Shown: positions 39,696 to 48,220 of the stretch, piece by piece | Numbering within the stretch: position 1 is the stretch's first letter | How the letters are laid out: each line of letters starts with the position of its first letter | Assembly (NCBI RefSeq): GCF_902497895.1 | Contig: NZ_CABVHQ010000045.1 | Location: 1-49,958, forward strand | Direction: 5' to 3' | DNA from: Pseudomonas fluorescens | Lineage (GTDB): Bacteria; Pseudomonadota; Gammaproteobacteria; Pseudomonadales; Pseudomonadaceae | Length of the DNA: 49,958 bases | Made by a program: the position numbers and the translations under genes | The notes under the pieces: generated by a model | Seen by the model: only the letters and a program-made list of their open reading frames with translations | What the model was told of the DNA's origin: nothing | Databases searched by the model: none

Positions 39696-40652
39696 CTAGA
39701 TAACCGCCTGCTCCAGCGCCACGCCCGCGCCGGTCAATCCGGAGTACGGTGCCGTTACCAGCCACACCGGAATGCCCTTGAAGTAATCGCTCATGCAGCC
39801 CTTGTCGGCGAAGCAACGAGCAAAACCACTCTCCAGGAAGAACTCGGCAAACCGCGGAACAACCCCGCCGACGATGTACACCCCACCCCGCCCCCCGCAG
39901 GTCAACACATTGTTGCCGGCGACACGGCCGAGCCAGCAGCAGAACTGCTCCAGCACTTCCAGGGCAATCGGATCACCCGCCAGCCCGGCAGCGGTGATCT
40001 CTTGCGGGGTATCGAGCACCGGTTCATGCCCGTCCACCGCGCAAATCGCTCGATAGACCCGTGGCAAGCCGCTGCCGCTCAATGCTGTTTCAGCGCTGAC
40101 ATGCCCGATTTCACTGTAGATGTGTTGCCACAACTGGGTTTCCCGCAGGCTACTCAATGGCAGGTCGACGTGTCCGCCTTCACCCGGTAACGCCATCCAG
40201 CGACCTTCGCCCAGATCCAGCAACGTACCCACGCCAAGTCCGGTACCGGGACCGATCACCACCGCCGGGCGCAATGGCTCGGGAGTCCCTCCGCAGACCA
40301 CGCGAAAATCGTCCGGCTGCAAGCGGGTCATGCCCAAGGCCATGGCCGAGAAGTCGTTGACCAGTAACAGCTGATCGACCTGCAAGGTCTGGCAGAAGGC
40401 TTTGCGACTCAGCCGCCAGTGATTGTTGGTGAAGCGAAACTCATCGCCACCCACGGGGCCTGCCACCGACAGGCATACCGACCCGATCGAACCGGGCGGC
40501 AAGCCCAGTCCGCTCAGATAGACACCAATCGCCGCTTCCGGGTTGGCGTAATCTGCCGTCGCCAGCACCTGGATCGACTCCAGGCGCTGATCTTTCCACA
40601 ACGCAAAACGTGCATTGGTTCCGCCAATGTCACCGACCAGCGCTAACTTCAC
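39696..40652 (-). CDS. glk: Glucokinase Glk
   Basis: Phosphorylates imported glucose with ATP to glucose 6-phosphate. ROK-unrelated bacterial glucokinase of E. coli type, 318 residues. The phosphate loop is LVGDIGGTNARFALW, the catalytic Asp is expected in LLVNDFSAMALG, and the second nucleotide loop is VIGPGTGLGVGTLL; GEGGHVDLPL is the sugar-binding region. The GTG start overlaps the edd stop (GTGA), so the genes are coupled. edd-glk-gltR-gltS is the known pseudomonad order. Confidence 0.92.
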   Translation of the reverse strand: MKLALVGDIGGTNARFALWKDQRLESIQVLATADYANPEAAIGVYLSGLGLPPGSIGSVCLSVAGPVGGDEFRFTNNHWRLSRKAFCQTLQVDQLLLVNDFSAMALGMTRLQPDDFRVVCGGTPEPLRPAVVIGPGTGLGVGTLLDLGEGRWMALPGEGGHVDLPLSSLRETQLWQHIYSEIGHVSAETALSGSGLPRVYRAICAVDGHEPVLDTPQEITAAGLAGDPIALEVLEQFCCWLGRVAGNNVLTCGGRGGVYIVGGVVPRFAEFFLESGFARCFADKGCMSDYFKGIPVWLVTAPYSGLTGAGVALEQAVI

Positions 40653-42475
40653 TTAAGGGTCTCCAGTGCAGAGGTAAAGGCGCTGGCGCCCTGCTCTGCC
40701 GAGCTGAAGGCCATGCGCATGAAACCGAACAATTCACGACCGCAGCCGATGCCGTTATCCAGCAAGCCCTTGGCCGGCTCACGGGCGGCAAATTCATCGG
40801 CGTCCACCATAAGCTGCAAGGTGCCTTCGACGCCATCGACGCGGATGATATCGCCATCGAGCACCCGCGCCAGCGCGCCGCCGACAAAGGCTTCGGGGCA
40901 GACGTGGATAGCTGCCGGGATCTTCCCGGAAGCGCCGGACATGCGCCCGTCGGTAACCAGTGCGACCTTGAAACCACGGTCCTGCAGCACGCCGAGGAAC
41001 GGTGTCATCTTGTGCAGTTCCGGCATGCCGTTGGAACGCGGCCCCTGGAAGCGCATCACCGCGACAAAGTCCTTTTCCAACAGACCGGCCTTGAACGCAT
41101 CGGCCAGGTCTTGTTGATCCTGGAACACCACCGCCGGCGCTTCGACGATCTGATGCTCAGGCGCAACCGCCGAGACCTTCATCACGCCGCGACCAAGGTT
41201 ACCTTCCATCACCCGCAGGCCGCCCTCTGGCGAGAACGCCCGAGCCACCGGCCGCAAGATGTTTTCATCGAGGCTTTCGATCGGACCTTCACGCCAGACC
41301 AGTTCACCGTTCTCCAGGAACGGCTCCTGGATGTAGCGGCTCAGGCCATGGCCGGCCACGGTGTTGACGTTTTCGTGGAGCAGACCGGCTTCGAGCAGTT
41401 CGCGGATCAGGAACGACATCCCCCCGGCAGCCTGGAAGTGGTTGATGTCGGCCTTGCCGTTCGGGTAGACGTGGGACAGGGTCGGCACCACCTCGGAGAG
41501 GTCGGCCATGTCCTGCCAGGTCAGTTGAATGCCCGCCGCCATGGCAATCGCCGGCATGTGCAGGGTGTGGTTGGTCGAACCGCCGGTGGCATGCAGGGCA
41601 ACGATCGAGTTGACCAGCGAGCGCTCGTCGACGATTTCGCCCAGCGGCATGAAATTGCCGCTCTGTTTGGTCAGACGGGTGATCTGATGCGCCGCTTCGC
41701 GGGTCAGGGCATCGCGCAATGGGGTGTTCGGATTGACGAAAGAGGCGCCCGGCAAGTGCAGGCCCATGACTTCCATCAGCAACTGGTTGGTGTTGGCGGT
41801 GCCGTAGAAGGTGCAGGTGCCGGGGCTGTGGTAGGACTTCATCTCCGTTTCCAGCAGCTCCTCGCGGCTGGCCTTGCCTTCGGCATAACGCTGGCGGACG
41901 TCGGCTTTTTCCTTGTTGGAAATCCCCGAGACCATCGGTCCGCCGGGGACAAAGATCGTGGGCAGATGACCGAAGCGCAGCGCGCCCATCATCAGGCCGG
42001 GAACGATCTTGTCGCAGATACCGAGCATTATCGCCGCATCGAACATGTTGTGGGACAGCGCCACGGCAGTCGACATCGCGATCACTTCGCGGCTGGCGAT
42101 CCCCAGCTCCATCCCCGGTTCGCCCTGGGTAACGCCGTCACACATGGCCGGCACGCCACCGGCGAACTGACCGACCGAGCCGATCTCGCGCAGTGCGTGT
42201 TTAAGTTGTTCCGGGTAGTGCTCGTACGGCTGATGCGCCGAGAGCATGTCGTTATATGACGAAACAATGGCTACGTTGGCGGCGTTCATCATTCGCAGAT
42301 TGTTTTTGTCTTCAGTGCCACAAGCGGCTACGCCGTGGGCGAAGTTGGCACATTGCAGTCTGGCGCGTTGCGGGCCATCGCTGGCGGCACCGCGAATCAG
42401 GGCAAGATAAGCCTCACGAGTAGCGCGACTGCGGGAAATAAGCCGTTCGGTGACCTCAAGGACGCGGGGATGCAT
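40649..42475 (-). CDS. edd: 6-phosphogluconate dehydratase Edd
   Basis: Dehydrates 6-phosphogluconate to KDPG; an iron-sulfur enzyme of the IlvD/Edd family, 608 residues. ILGICDKIVPGLMMGALRFG, PGTCTFYGTANTNQLLMEVMGLHLPG and VTDGRMSGASGKIPAAIHV are the family signatures and include the cluster cysteines. CTGGAG before ATG supports the start. It is divergent from gap; the intergenic region has a HexR-like dyad close to gap. First gene of edd-glk-gltR-gltS. Confidence 0.95.
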   Translation of the reverse strand: MHPRVLEVTERLISRSRATREAYLALIRGAASDGPQRARLQCANFAHGVAACGTEDKNNLRMMNAANVAIVSSYNDMLSAHQPYEHYPEQLKHALREIGSVGQFAGGVPAMCDGVTQGEPGMELGIASREVIAMSTAVALSHNMFDAAIMLGICDKIVPGLMMGALRFGHLPTIFVPGGPMVSGISNKEKADVRQRYAEGKASREELLETEMKSYHSPGTCTFYGTANTNQLLMEVMGLHLPGASFVNPNTPLRDALTREAAHQITRLTKQSGNFMPLGEIVDERSLVNSIVALHATGGSTNHTLHMPAIAMAAGIQLTWQDMADLSEVVPTLSHVYPNGKADINHFQAAGGMSFLIRELLEAGLLHENVNTVAGHGLSRYIQEPFLENGELVWREGPIESLDENILRPVARAFSPEGGLRVMEGNLGRGVMKVSAVAPEHQIVEAPAVVFQDQQDLADAFKAGLLEKDFVAVMRFQGPRSNGMPELHKMTPFLGVLQDRGFKVALVTDGRMSGASGKIPAAIHVCPEAFVGGALARVLDGDIIRVDGVEGTLQLMVDADEFAAREPAKGLLDNGIGCGRELFGFMRMAFSSAEQGASAFTSALETLK

Positions 42476-42657
42476 GTGTAGAACTCCAGGCTAACGGATG
42501 TGGCGACCTGATTGTCTATGCTGACTGAAGGGGTCTGCGCTTGGCATTGCAGACGTGTTTTTCAATCATTCGGACCAGTTGATTCAGGTCACTCGTTGTA
42601 GATAAGATAAAATATTGCCACTAAAAAGGCTTGTTTTCTATTTTTTTACGAATAATC

Positions 42658-42675
42658 TTGTTATTCCAACAACAA
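42658..42675. promoter_or_regulatory. HexR operator candidate overlapping an A-rich motif, gap leader
   Basis: TTGTTATTCCAACAACAA is a dyad (TTGTTNTTNNAANAACAA) that fits HexR half-sites. Its right half AACAACAA also fits AANAANAA, so it could be a DNA operator and an Hfq/Crc target in the mRNA. It lies 22 bases before the gap start chosen here. Confidence 0.55.
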
Positions 42676-42697
42676 AACGATGACAGGCGCTTTTCAA

Positions 42698-43699
42698 ATG
42701 ACTCTAAGAATTGCAATCAATGGTTTTGGCCGTATTGGCCGTAACGTCCTGCGAGCACTCTATACCCAAGGCTACCGCCAGGATCTGCAGATCGTCGCCA
42801 TCAACGATCTGGGGGACAGCGCGATGAATGCCCACCTGCTCAAGTACGACACCGTCCACGGCACCTTTGATGCCGATGTACAGCACGATCGGGAAAGCCT
42901 GACCGTCAACGGTGACCGAATTGCCGTCAGCGCCATCCGCAACCCGGCCGAGCTGCCATGGGCTGCCGAGAAGATCGACGTCGTCTTCGAATGCACTGGC
43001 CTGTTCACCGACCGTGCCAAGGCCGCCGCGCATATTACTGCCGGGGCCCGCAAAGTGATTATCTCGGCACCGGCCAAAGGCGCCGACGCCACCGTGGTTT
43101 ACGGGGTCAACCACGACATTCTGCGCCAGTCGCATCAGATCATCTCCAACGCCTCCTGCACCACCAACTGCCTGGCCCCCATCGCCCAGGTGCTGCACCG
43201 CGAGTTGGGTATCGAAAGCGGCTTGATGACCACCATTCACGCCTACACCAACGACCAGCACCTGACCGACGTCTATCATGTCGACCCGTATCGTGCGCGT
43301 TCGGCCACCCAGAATATGATCCCGAGCAAGACCGGCGCCGCCGAAGCGGTGGGTCTGGTGCTGCCGGAACTGGCGGGCAAACTGACCGGTATGTCGGTGC
43401 GCGTACCAGTGATCAACGTGTCGCTGGTGGACCTGACCGTGCAACTCAAGAGAGAAGCGAGCGCCGATCAGGTCAACGCGTTGCTCAAGGAAGCCAGCCA
43501 GCACTCGAAGATCCTCGGCTACAACACCCTGCCGCTGGTCTCCAGTGACTTCAACCACAACCCTCTGTCGTCGATTTTCGATGCCAACCACACCAAATCC
43601 AGCGGCAAGCTGCTCAAGGTGCTGGCCTGGTACGACAACGAATGGGGCTTCTCCAACCGCATGCTCGACAATTGCCTGGCGCTCTGCAACGCCGAATAG
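42698..43699 (+). CDS. gap: Glyceraldehyde-3-phosphate dehydrogenase Gap
   Basis: Oxidises glyceraldehyde 3-phosphate coming from Eda. The NAD-binding loop is INGFGRIGRNVLRAL, the catalytic cysteine lies in SNASCTTNCLAPI and the histidine in MTTIHAYTNDQHLTDV. Length 333. I take ATG 42698, with AGG about ten bases upstream; an ATG at 42680 has no ribosome site and lies against the HexR dyad. It is divergent from edd, as is usual for the glucose-induced gap-1 of pseudomonads. Confidence 0.93.
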   Translation: MTLRIAINGFGRIGRNVLRALYTQGYRQDLQIVAINDLGDSAMNAHLLKYDTVHGTFDADVQHDRESLTVNGDRIAVSAIRNPAELPWAAEKIDVVFECTGLFTDRAKAAAHITAGARKVIISAPAKGADATVVYGVNHDILRQSHQIISNASCTTNCLAPIAQVLHRELGIESGLMTTIHAYTNDQHLTDVYHVDPYRARSATQNMIPSKTGAAEAVGLVLPELAGKLTGMSVRVPVINVSLVDLTVQLKREASADQVNALLKEASQHSKILGYNTLPLVSSDFNHNPLSSIFDANHTKSSGKLLKVLAWYDNEWGFSNRMLDNCLALCNAE

Positions 43700-43769
43700 G
43701 CGGACCACCTTGGTCGCCCATCTCACCGAATCGTGTGTCACTACAATTTCACGGGTGTACCCGGTCGGC

Positions 43770-43858
43770 GTAGGAGCTGGCGCAGCCTGCGATCTTTTGG
43801 CGATTTTGGAGTTGGCCCCAGAGCAAGATCAAAGATCGCAGCCTGCGGCAGCTCCTAC
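43770..43858. repeat. REP doublet between gap and mgsA
   Basis: Arms at 43770-43798 and 43830-43858; the left arm has GGCGCAGCCTGCG, one base pair swapped relative to the standard REP. Confidence 0.85.
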
Positions 43859-43895
43859 GAGTGCGCGTTGTCATTCAGAATAAGGCGGATCCCCT

Positions 43896-44375
43896 GTGGA
43901 ACAGCAACCGATGATCGGTATCAGCTTCACCCAGAAAACCATGGCGGCGCGCAAGCGCATCGCCCTGGTCGCCCATGACCACTGCAAGGTGTTCCTGCTC
44001 GATTGGGCCGAGCGGCAACAGGACAAACTCGCCCAGCACGAACTGGTCGCCACCGGCACCACCGGCCTGCTGCTGAGCAAACGTCTGGGGCTGCCCGTGG
44101 AGAGCATGATCAGCGGCCCCCTGGGCGGCGATCAGCAGCTCGGCGCGCGGATCGCCGAGCAGCGGGTGGATATGCTGGTGTTTTTCTGGGACCCCTTCGA
44201 GCCACAACCCCACGACCCGGACATCAAGGCGCTATTGCGGGTCGCGGCGGTCTGGAACATCCCGGTGGCGTGCAATGAATGCAGCGCCGATTACCTGCTC
44301 GGCAGCCCGCTGATGGATCAGGCGCACTCGTATCGGATTCCTGATTACGAGGCGTATCTGCTGAGTCGCAAATAA
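43896..44375 (+). CDS. mgsA: Methylglyoxal synthase MgsA
   Basis: Converts dihydroxyacetone phosphate to methylglyoxal and phosphate, relieving sugar-phosphate build-up. IALVAHDHCKVFLLDWA, the phosphate-binding GTTGLLLSKRLGLPVE, and GPLGGDQQLGARIAEQRVD with the catalytic Asp are present. The GTG at 43896 has AAGG ten bases upstream; the ATG at 43911 is nearer the family's usual start but has no ribosome site. Length 159 or 154. Its place next to the glucose genes fits its role. Confidence 0.9.
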   Translation: MEQQPMIGISFTQKTMAARKRIALVAHDHCKVFLLDWAERQQDKLAQHELVATGTTGLLLSKRLGLPVESMISGPLGGDQQLGARIAEQRVDMLVFFWDPFEPQPHDPDIKALLRVAAVWNIPVACNECSADYLLGSPLMDQAHSYRIPDYEAYLLSRK

Positions 44376-44380
44376 CCCTG

Positions 44381-44409
44381 GTAGGAGCTGCCGAAGGCTG
44401 CGATCTTTT
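44381..44409. repeat. Single REP unit after mgsA
   Basis: GTAGGAGCTGCCGAAGGCTG and the following CGATCTTTT form one 29-nt REP, five bases after the mgsA stop. Confidence 0.8.
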
Positions 44410-44444
44410 GATCTATGCTGCCCTCTCTTCCCGGAGGGCCTTCG

Positions 44445-45797
44445 ATGACCGATTTTCTGACGTCCATTCAAGCCGCACTCGGCTTGCCCCACACCCCGAT
44501 CCAATTCACTTCCAGCGGCGCCCTGCCCTCGGCCTTTGCCGTGACCGATCTGGCCAGTGCCAGCATTGCTGCCGCCGGCCAGGCCGTCAGCGAGCTCTTG
44601 CACCAGCAAACCGGCCGTATGCCCAGCCTTGTAGTCGACCGGCGTCTGGCATCCTTCTGGTTTGCCACCTCGATCCGCCCGCAGGGCTGGAGCGTGCCAC
44701 CGCTGTGGGACCCGGTGGCCGGCGACTACGCAACCAAAGACGGCTGGATCCGCCTGCACACCAACGCGCCGCATCACCGCGCCGCTGCCGAAGCGGTTCT
44801 CGGTCCTTGTACCGACCGCGCGGCAATGGCGATCAAGGTGGTGCAATGGGCCAAGAGTGCTCTGGAGCAAGCGGTTGTCGATGCCGGCGGTTGCGCGGCC
44901 GAAATGCGTTCGTGGGAGCAGTGGCAGGCCCATCCGCAGGGAATGGCGGTCAACGCCGAACCACTGATGCATTTCGCCGCCAACCCCGACCGGAACGCGA
45001 AGCCATGGCAGGGTTCGGTGGCGCAGCCGCTGGCCGGAATCAAGGTACTGGATCTGACCCGAGTCCTCGCCGGCCCGATTGCCAGCCGCTTCCTCGCCGG
45101 ACTCGGTGCCGATGTGCTGCGTGTCGATCCGCCAGACTGGAACGAGCCGGGTGTGGTCCCCGAAGTGACTCTGGGCAAACGCTGCACCCGGCTGAACCTG
45201 CATGACAAGGCTGATCGCACGGTGTTTGAAGCGCTGCTCAAAGACGCCGACATCCTGCTGCATGGCTACCGGGCCGATGCGCTGGAACGTCTTGGTTATG
45301 GACAGATTGAACGGCAGAACATCGCACCGGGGCTGATCGATGTCTGTCTCAACGCTTACGGCTGGAGCGGCCCGTGGCAGAACCGCCGGGGGTTCGACAG
45401 CCTGGTGCAGATGAGCAGCGGGATTGCCGAGGCCGGCATGCGCTGGAAAAAAACCGACAATCCCACGCCGCTGCCGGTCCAGGCACTGGACCATGGCACG
45501 GGTTACCTGATGGCCGCGAGTGCGATTCGGGCGCTGACGGAGCGTTTGAGCCACGGCCATGGGAGTTCGGCGCGCCTGTCATTGGCACGGACCGCGAAGT
45601 TGTTGGTCGAGCATGGCCAAGTGGGTAAGCAGGCGCCCTTGCGGGCAGAAGACTCAGAGGATCAGGGCCTGCTGGTCGAACAGACTTCCTGGGGGCCGGC
45701 GTATCGTTTACAAGTGCCACTGAAAATCACCGGCACACCGCTGCAATGGTCTATCCCGGCCGGGGAATTGGGTTCCCATCGGCCGCAGTGGTGGTGA
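44445..45797 (+). CDS. Family III CoA transferase (CaiB/BaiF)
   Basis: A 450-residue CoA transferase. LAGIKVLDLTRVLAGPIASRFLAGLGADVLRVDPP is the conserved half-Rossmann motif, seen here in the middle of the protein (near 200) and not at the N-terminus; the residues before it form an extra domain. The catalytic aspartate is probably that of RRGFDSLVQMSSGIAE. GGAGGG before ATG 44445 supports the start over an upstream in-frame ATG. Acyl-CoA substrates cannot be named; no catabolic partners are adjacent. The C-terminal part is shorter than in formyl-CoA transferase. Confidence 0.85.
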   Translation: MTDFLTSIQAALGLPHTPIQFTSSGALPSAFAVTDLASASIAAAGQAVSELLHQQTGRMPSLVVDRRLASFWFATSIRPQGWSVPPLWDPVAGDYATKDGWIRLHTNAPHHRAAAEAVLGPCTDRAAMAIKVVQWAKSALEQAVVDAGGCAAEMRSWEQWQAHPQGMAVNAEPLMHFAANPDRNAKPWQGSVAQPLAGIKVLDLTRVLAGPIASRFLAGLGADVLRVDPPDWNEPGVVPEVTLGKRCTRLNLHDKADRTVFEALLKDADILLHGYRADALERLGYGQIERQNIAPGLIDVCLNAYGWSGPWQNRRGFDSLVQMSSGIAEAGMRWKKTDNPTPLPVQALDHGTGYLMAASAIRALTERLSHGHGSSARLSLARTAKLLVEHGQVGKQAPLRAEDSEDQGLLVEQTSWGPAYRLQVPLKITGTPLQWSIPAGELGSHRPQWW

Positions 45798-45857
45798 GCT
45801 GCACATTGCTTGCGCGAGCAAGCCCTAATGCCAGTTGGTTAAGGCGGTACGCGAACC

Positions 45858-46018
45858 GTAGCAGCTGGCGAAGCCTGCGTTCGACTGCGCAGCAGTCGTA
45901 AAATCAAGCGCCGCGGTATTCCCGACACACCGTGGAAGCAGGATTTACGACTGCTGCGCAGTCGAACGCAGCCTTCGGCAGCTGCTACGAGGAATGTGCG
46001 TAGCCAGAAATTCCTCTC
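45858..46018. repeat. Large palindromic repeat element, copy C (reversed)
   Basis: Arms at about 45858-45903 and 45944-45988 with TGCGTTCGACTGCGCAGCAG and CAGTCGTAAA, then a flank AGGAATGTGCGTAGCCAGAA to about 46018 that is the reverse complement of the flank of copies A and B. The flank covers the last codons and stop of alkA. Confidence 0.85.
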
Positions 46019-46881
46019 AACGAAGTCCAAAGCTGCTGCGCCGCATACGCCCGCCACGGGCGCCAGGCTTCGGCTCTGTGCAACAACTGGCGAGCAGTGA
46101 CCGGCCCACCCTCAAGCGCCGCCAAGGCATTGATCAAACCCACATCCCCGGAAGGGAACGCATCGACCTCCCGCATCTGGCGGATCGCGATGTACTGCGC
46201 CGTCCAGTCACCAATCCCGTGCAGTTCCAGCAACCGTGCAATGCCTTCGTTCAGATTCGCTTTCGGTTCGAATACCGAGGGATCATCCAACAGCGCCTGC
46301 GCGACCCCGGACGACGTCCTGCCACGGCTTTTGGGCATGCCCAGGGTCGCCAGATCAGCCCCGGCCAATACCGCTGGTTCAGGAAAGACATGGGTCAATC
46401 CTGGCAGCTGCGGATCCGCTGAACGTAACGGCTCGCCATACTGAGCCACTAATTTTCCCGCCAGTCTGATGGCCGCACCCACTGTGATCTGCTGCCCCAA
46501 CACCGCGCGGATCGCCAACTCGAAACCATCCCAGGTACCGGGCACCCGCAGACCTGGACGGGTAGCCGTCAACCGGGCCATCAACGGGTCCAGCGCCAGT
46601 TGCCGGTTGATCGTGTGTGGATCCGCCGCCAGATCGAACATCCGCTGCAAGCGCAGCAGGATCTGCGGTATTGAAGCCGGATCGGCACCGCGCACCGTTA
46701 CCTCAAGCGCATCACCCACTCCCGGCCTCACCGAAAGCACTCCATGAACACCCTTCAAATTGATGCTGCGCCAATACACCCCATCGACCACGCATTCCAT
46801 TCCGGTTATAGCCCGTGCCGACAAGAAACCCAGCAGCGCCGGCCAGTCAAAGGGCGGCCGATATTCCAGCAACAGCTTCAT
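45985..46881 (-). CDS. alkA: DNA-3-methyladenine glycosylase II (AlkA-type)
   Basis: Removes alkylated bases from DNA. The N-terminal domain begins MKLLLEYRPPFDW, as in the family. The helix-hairpin-helix is LLELHGIGDWTAQYIAIR (near residue 230), and the catalytic aspartate lies in AFPSGDVGL. I take ATG 46881 (298 residues), since AlkA proteins start there; the frame is open to ATG 46998, which would add 39 unfamiliar residues. The last eight or so residues and the stop are encoded by repeat element C, so the native C-terminus has probably been replaced. Confidence 0.85.
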   Translation of the reverse strand: MKLLLEYRPPFDWPALLGFLSARAITGMECVVDGVYWRSINLKGVHGVLSVRPGVGDALEVTVRGADPASIPQILLRLQRMFDLAADPHTINRQLALDPLMARLTATRPGLRVPGTWDGFELAIRAVLGQQITVGAAIRLAGKLVAQYGEPLRSADPQLPGLTHVFPEPAVLAGADLATLGMPKSRGRTSSGVAQALLDDPSVFEPKANLNEGIARLLELHGIGDWTAQYIAIRQMREVDAFPSGDVGLINALAALEGGPVTARQLLHRAEAWRPWRAYAAQQLWTSLRGISGYAHSS

Positions 46882-47096
46882 AACGACAGCATGCCACTGG
46901 ACAAACCGCGGACCGACGAAAAAACCATGTAACCCCCGATTGTTCACTGCCAAAGCGATCAGCGCGCTGAGTCGCAGCTTTTGCGCTGGTTGAGACATCC
47001 TTACTCTTGGTTCAAGTTATTCAAGTCAGAACGGACAGGATCAAGGCGATCCTGGTGTCGGCGCTGGCGGATATTTAAAAGCTGATGCAAACCACT

Positions 47097-47195
47097 GTAG
47101 GAGCGAGCTTGCTCGCGATGGTCGCCAACGATAACGCGGGGCACCAGGAACACCTCGGCGTTTTTTAAGTTCATCGCGAGCAAGCTCGCTCCTAC
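47097..47195. repeat. REP doublet (GTAGGAGCGAGCTTGCTCGC type)
   Basis: GTAGGAGCGAGCTTGCTCGC at 47097 and its reverse complement ending at 47195. It lies just before the arcC fragment. Confidence 0.9.
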
Positions 47196-47228
47196 AAGGG
47201 ACCGAGTCAAGCCGATCCATTTCCGAAT

Positions 47229-47527
47229 TTAGAAGGACTGCATCAGCTGGGCAGTGATTTTCTGGTGATCGCCACCAACGTCAACGCAGCCTATATCGAT
47301 TTTAGCAACCGACCCAGAAGGCCATCGCCCAGGCCCACCCGGACGAGCTAGAACTTCTGAGCTTCGCCGCCGGCTCCATGGGGCCGAAGGTCCAGGCCGC
47401 TTGCGGGTTCGTCCGCAACACTGGAAAAATCGCGGTGATCAGTTCACTCTCCGACATCGAGGCGATCGTCCAGGGCACGGCCGGCACCCGCATCCACACG
47501 GTGAAACCTGGCATCACCTACGTATAA
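47229..47527 (+). pseudogene. Carbamate kinase (arcC) C-terminal remnant
   Basis: LEGLHQLGSDFLVIATNVNAAYIDF in one frame, then, after a shift near 47310, AIAQAHPDELELLSFAAGSMGPKVQAACGF and TGKIAVISSLSDIEAIVQGTAGT to a stop at 47527. These are the last 100 or so residues of a carbamate kinase. The N-terminal two thirds are missing and the rest is frameshifted. No other arginine deiminase genes are nearby. Confidence 0.8.
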
Positions 47528-47592
47528 GAAAGAAACTCCGGGGGCAGATATAGGGTCTGCCCTTCTCCAATGCCTTCGAAGGAAACACGCCA

Positions 47593-47955
47593 ATGGCAAC
47601 GTTCGAGCCCGGTCATCTGCACATGGAGCGCCACGCGCTGAACAAGGACGATGTCAGCTACAGCGTGTATATCGACTATGAAGTCACCGAGGATCCCAAG
47701 GAGGGTAAAGGGATGCTGTTCACGATGCATGGCAGCATCCAGGGCAAGGATCTGAAAGAATCATTCTTCCTGCCCAAGGATCATGCCTACAACTTCGCCA
47801 GCAACATCACGAAAATCGTAGAGAAGCACGGCATTCCCAAGGCGCTGAGCAGCATCGGTTCGGTGCACAAGCACTACGACGAGATGTTCGAAGACGTGCG
47901 CAAGCAACTGAACGTCAAGTCCGGGGACCCGGTGAAGCCTGAACATCTGGAGTGA
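47593..47955 (+). CDS. DUF5064-like small protein
   Basis: A 120-residue acidic soluble protein starting FEPGHLHMERHALNKDD, with a beta-rich middle (YSVYIDYEVTEDPKEGKGMLFTMHGSI) and a helical end. It resembles the Pseudomonas-specific DUF5064 family as I remember it; no function is established. AAGGAAACACGCC before ATG is a good ribosome site. It follows the arcC remnant and is followed by an unrelated repeat. Confidence 0.6.
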   Translation: MATFEPGHLHMERHALNKDDVSYSVYIDYEVTEDPKEGKGMLFTMHGSIQGKDLKESFFLPKDHAYNFASNITKIVEKHGIPKALSSIGSVHKHYDEMFEDVRKQLNVKSGDPVKPEHLE

Positions 47956-47964
47956 ATCCGAAGG

Positions 47965-48125
47965 CCACCCCTAACCCTCTCCCCAGGGGGGAGAGGGGAC
48001 CGACCGAGGGGTTCTTTGGATGTACTGCGACCAGCAATTTCGAGTCGAACTCAGGCATTGAAAGCGCTAGAGATCTGCTCCCTTTCCCCCTCTCCCCTAT
48101 GGGGAGAGGGCTGGGGTGAGGGGTG
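47965..48125. repeat. Inverted repeat pair (CCCTCTCCCC type)
   Basis: CCACCCCTAACCCTCTCCCC near 47965 and the mirrored GGGGAGAGGGCTGGGGTGAG up to 48125 enclose an inner pair (GGGGGAGAGGGG and CCCCCTCTCCCC). It is a common composite palindrome in Pseudomonas genomes. Confidence 0.8.
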
Positions 48126-48220
48126 GATCTCGCAGCCAACATCAATCTCAAGATTTCACCTCCAGCCCTCCTCCAAGGCATACTTGCCACCCTCCGCACT
48201 CCAGAATCAAAAACCGCCCC

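Noticed and set aside
43896..43910. ATG at 43911 as the only mgsA start
   Set aside because: There is no ribosome site before it, whereas GTG 43896 has AAGG at proper distance. I keep the longer form but mark it as open.
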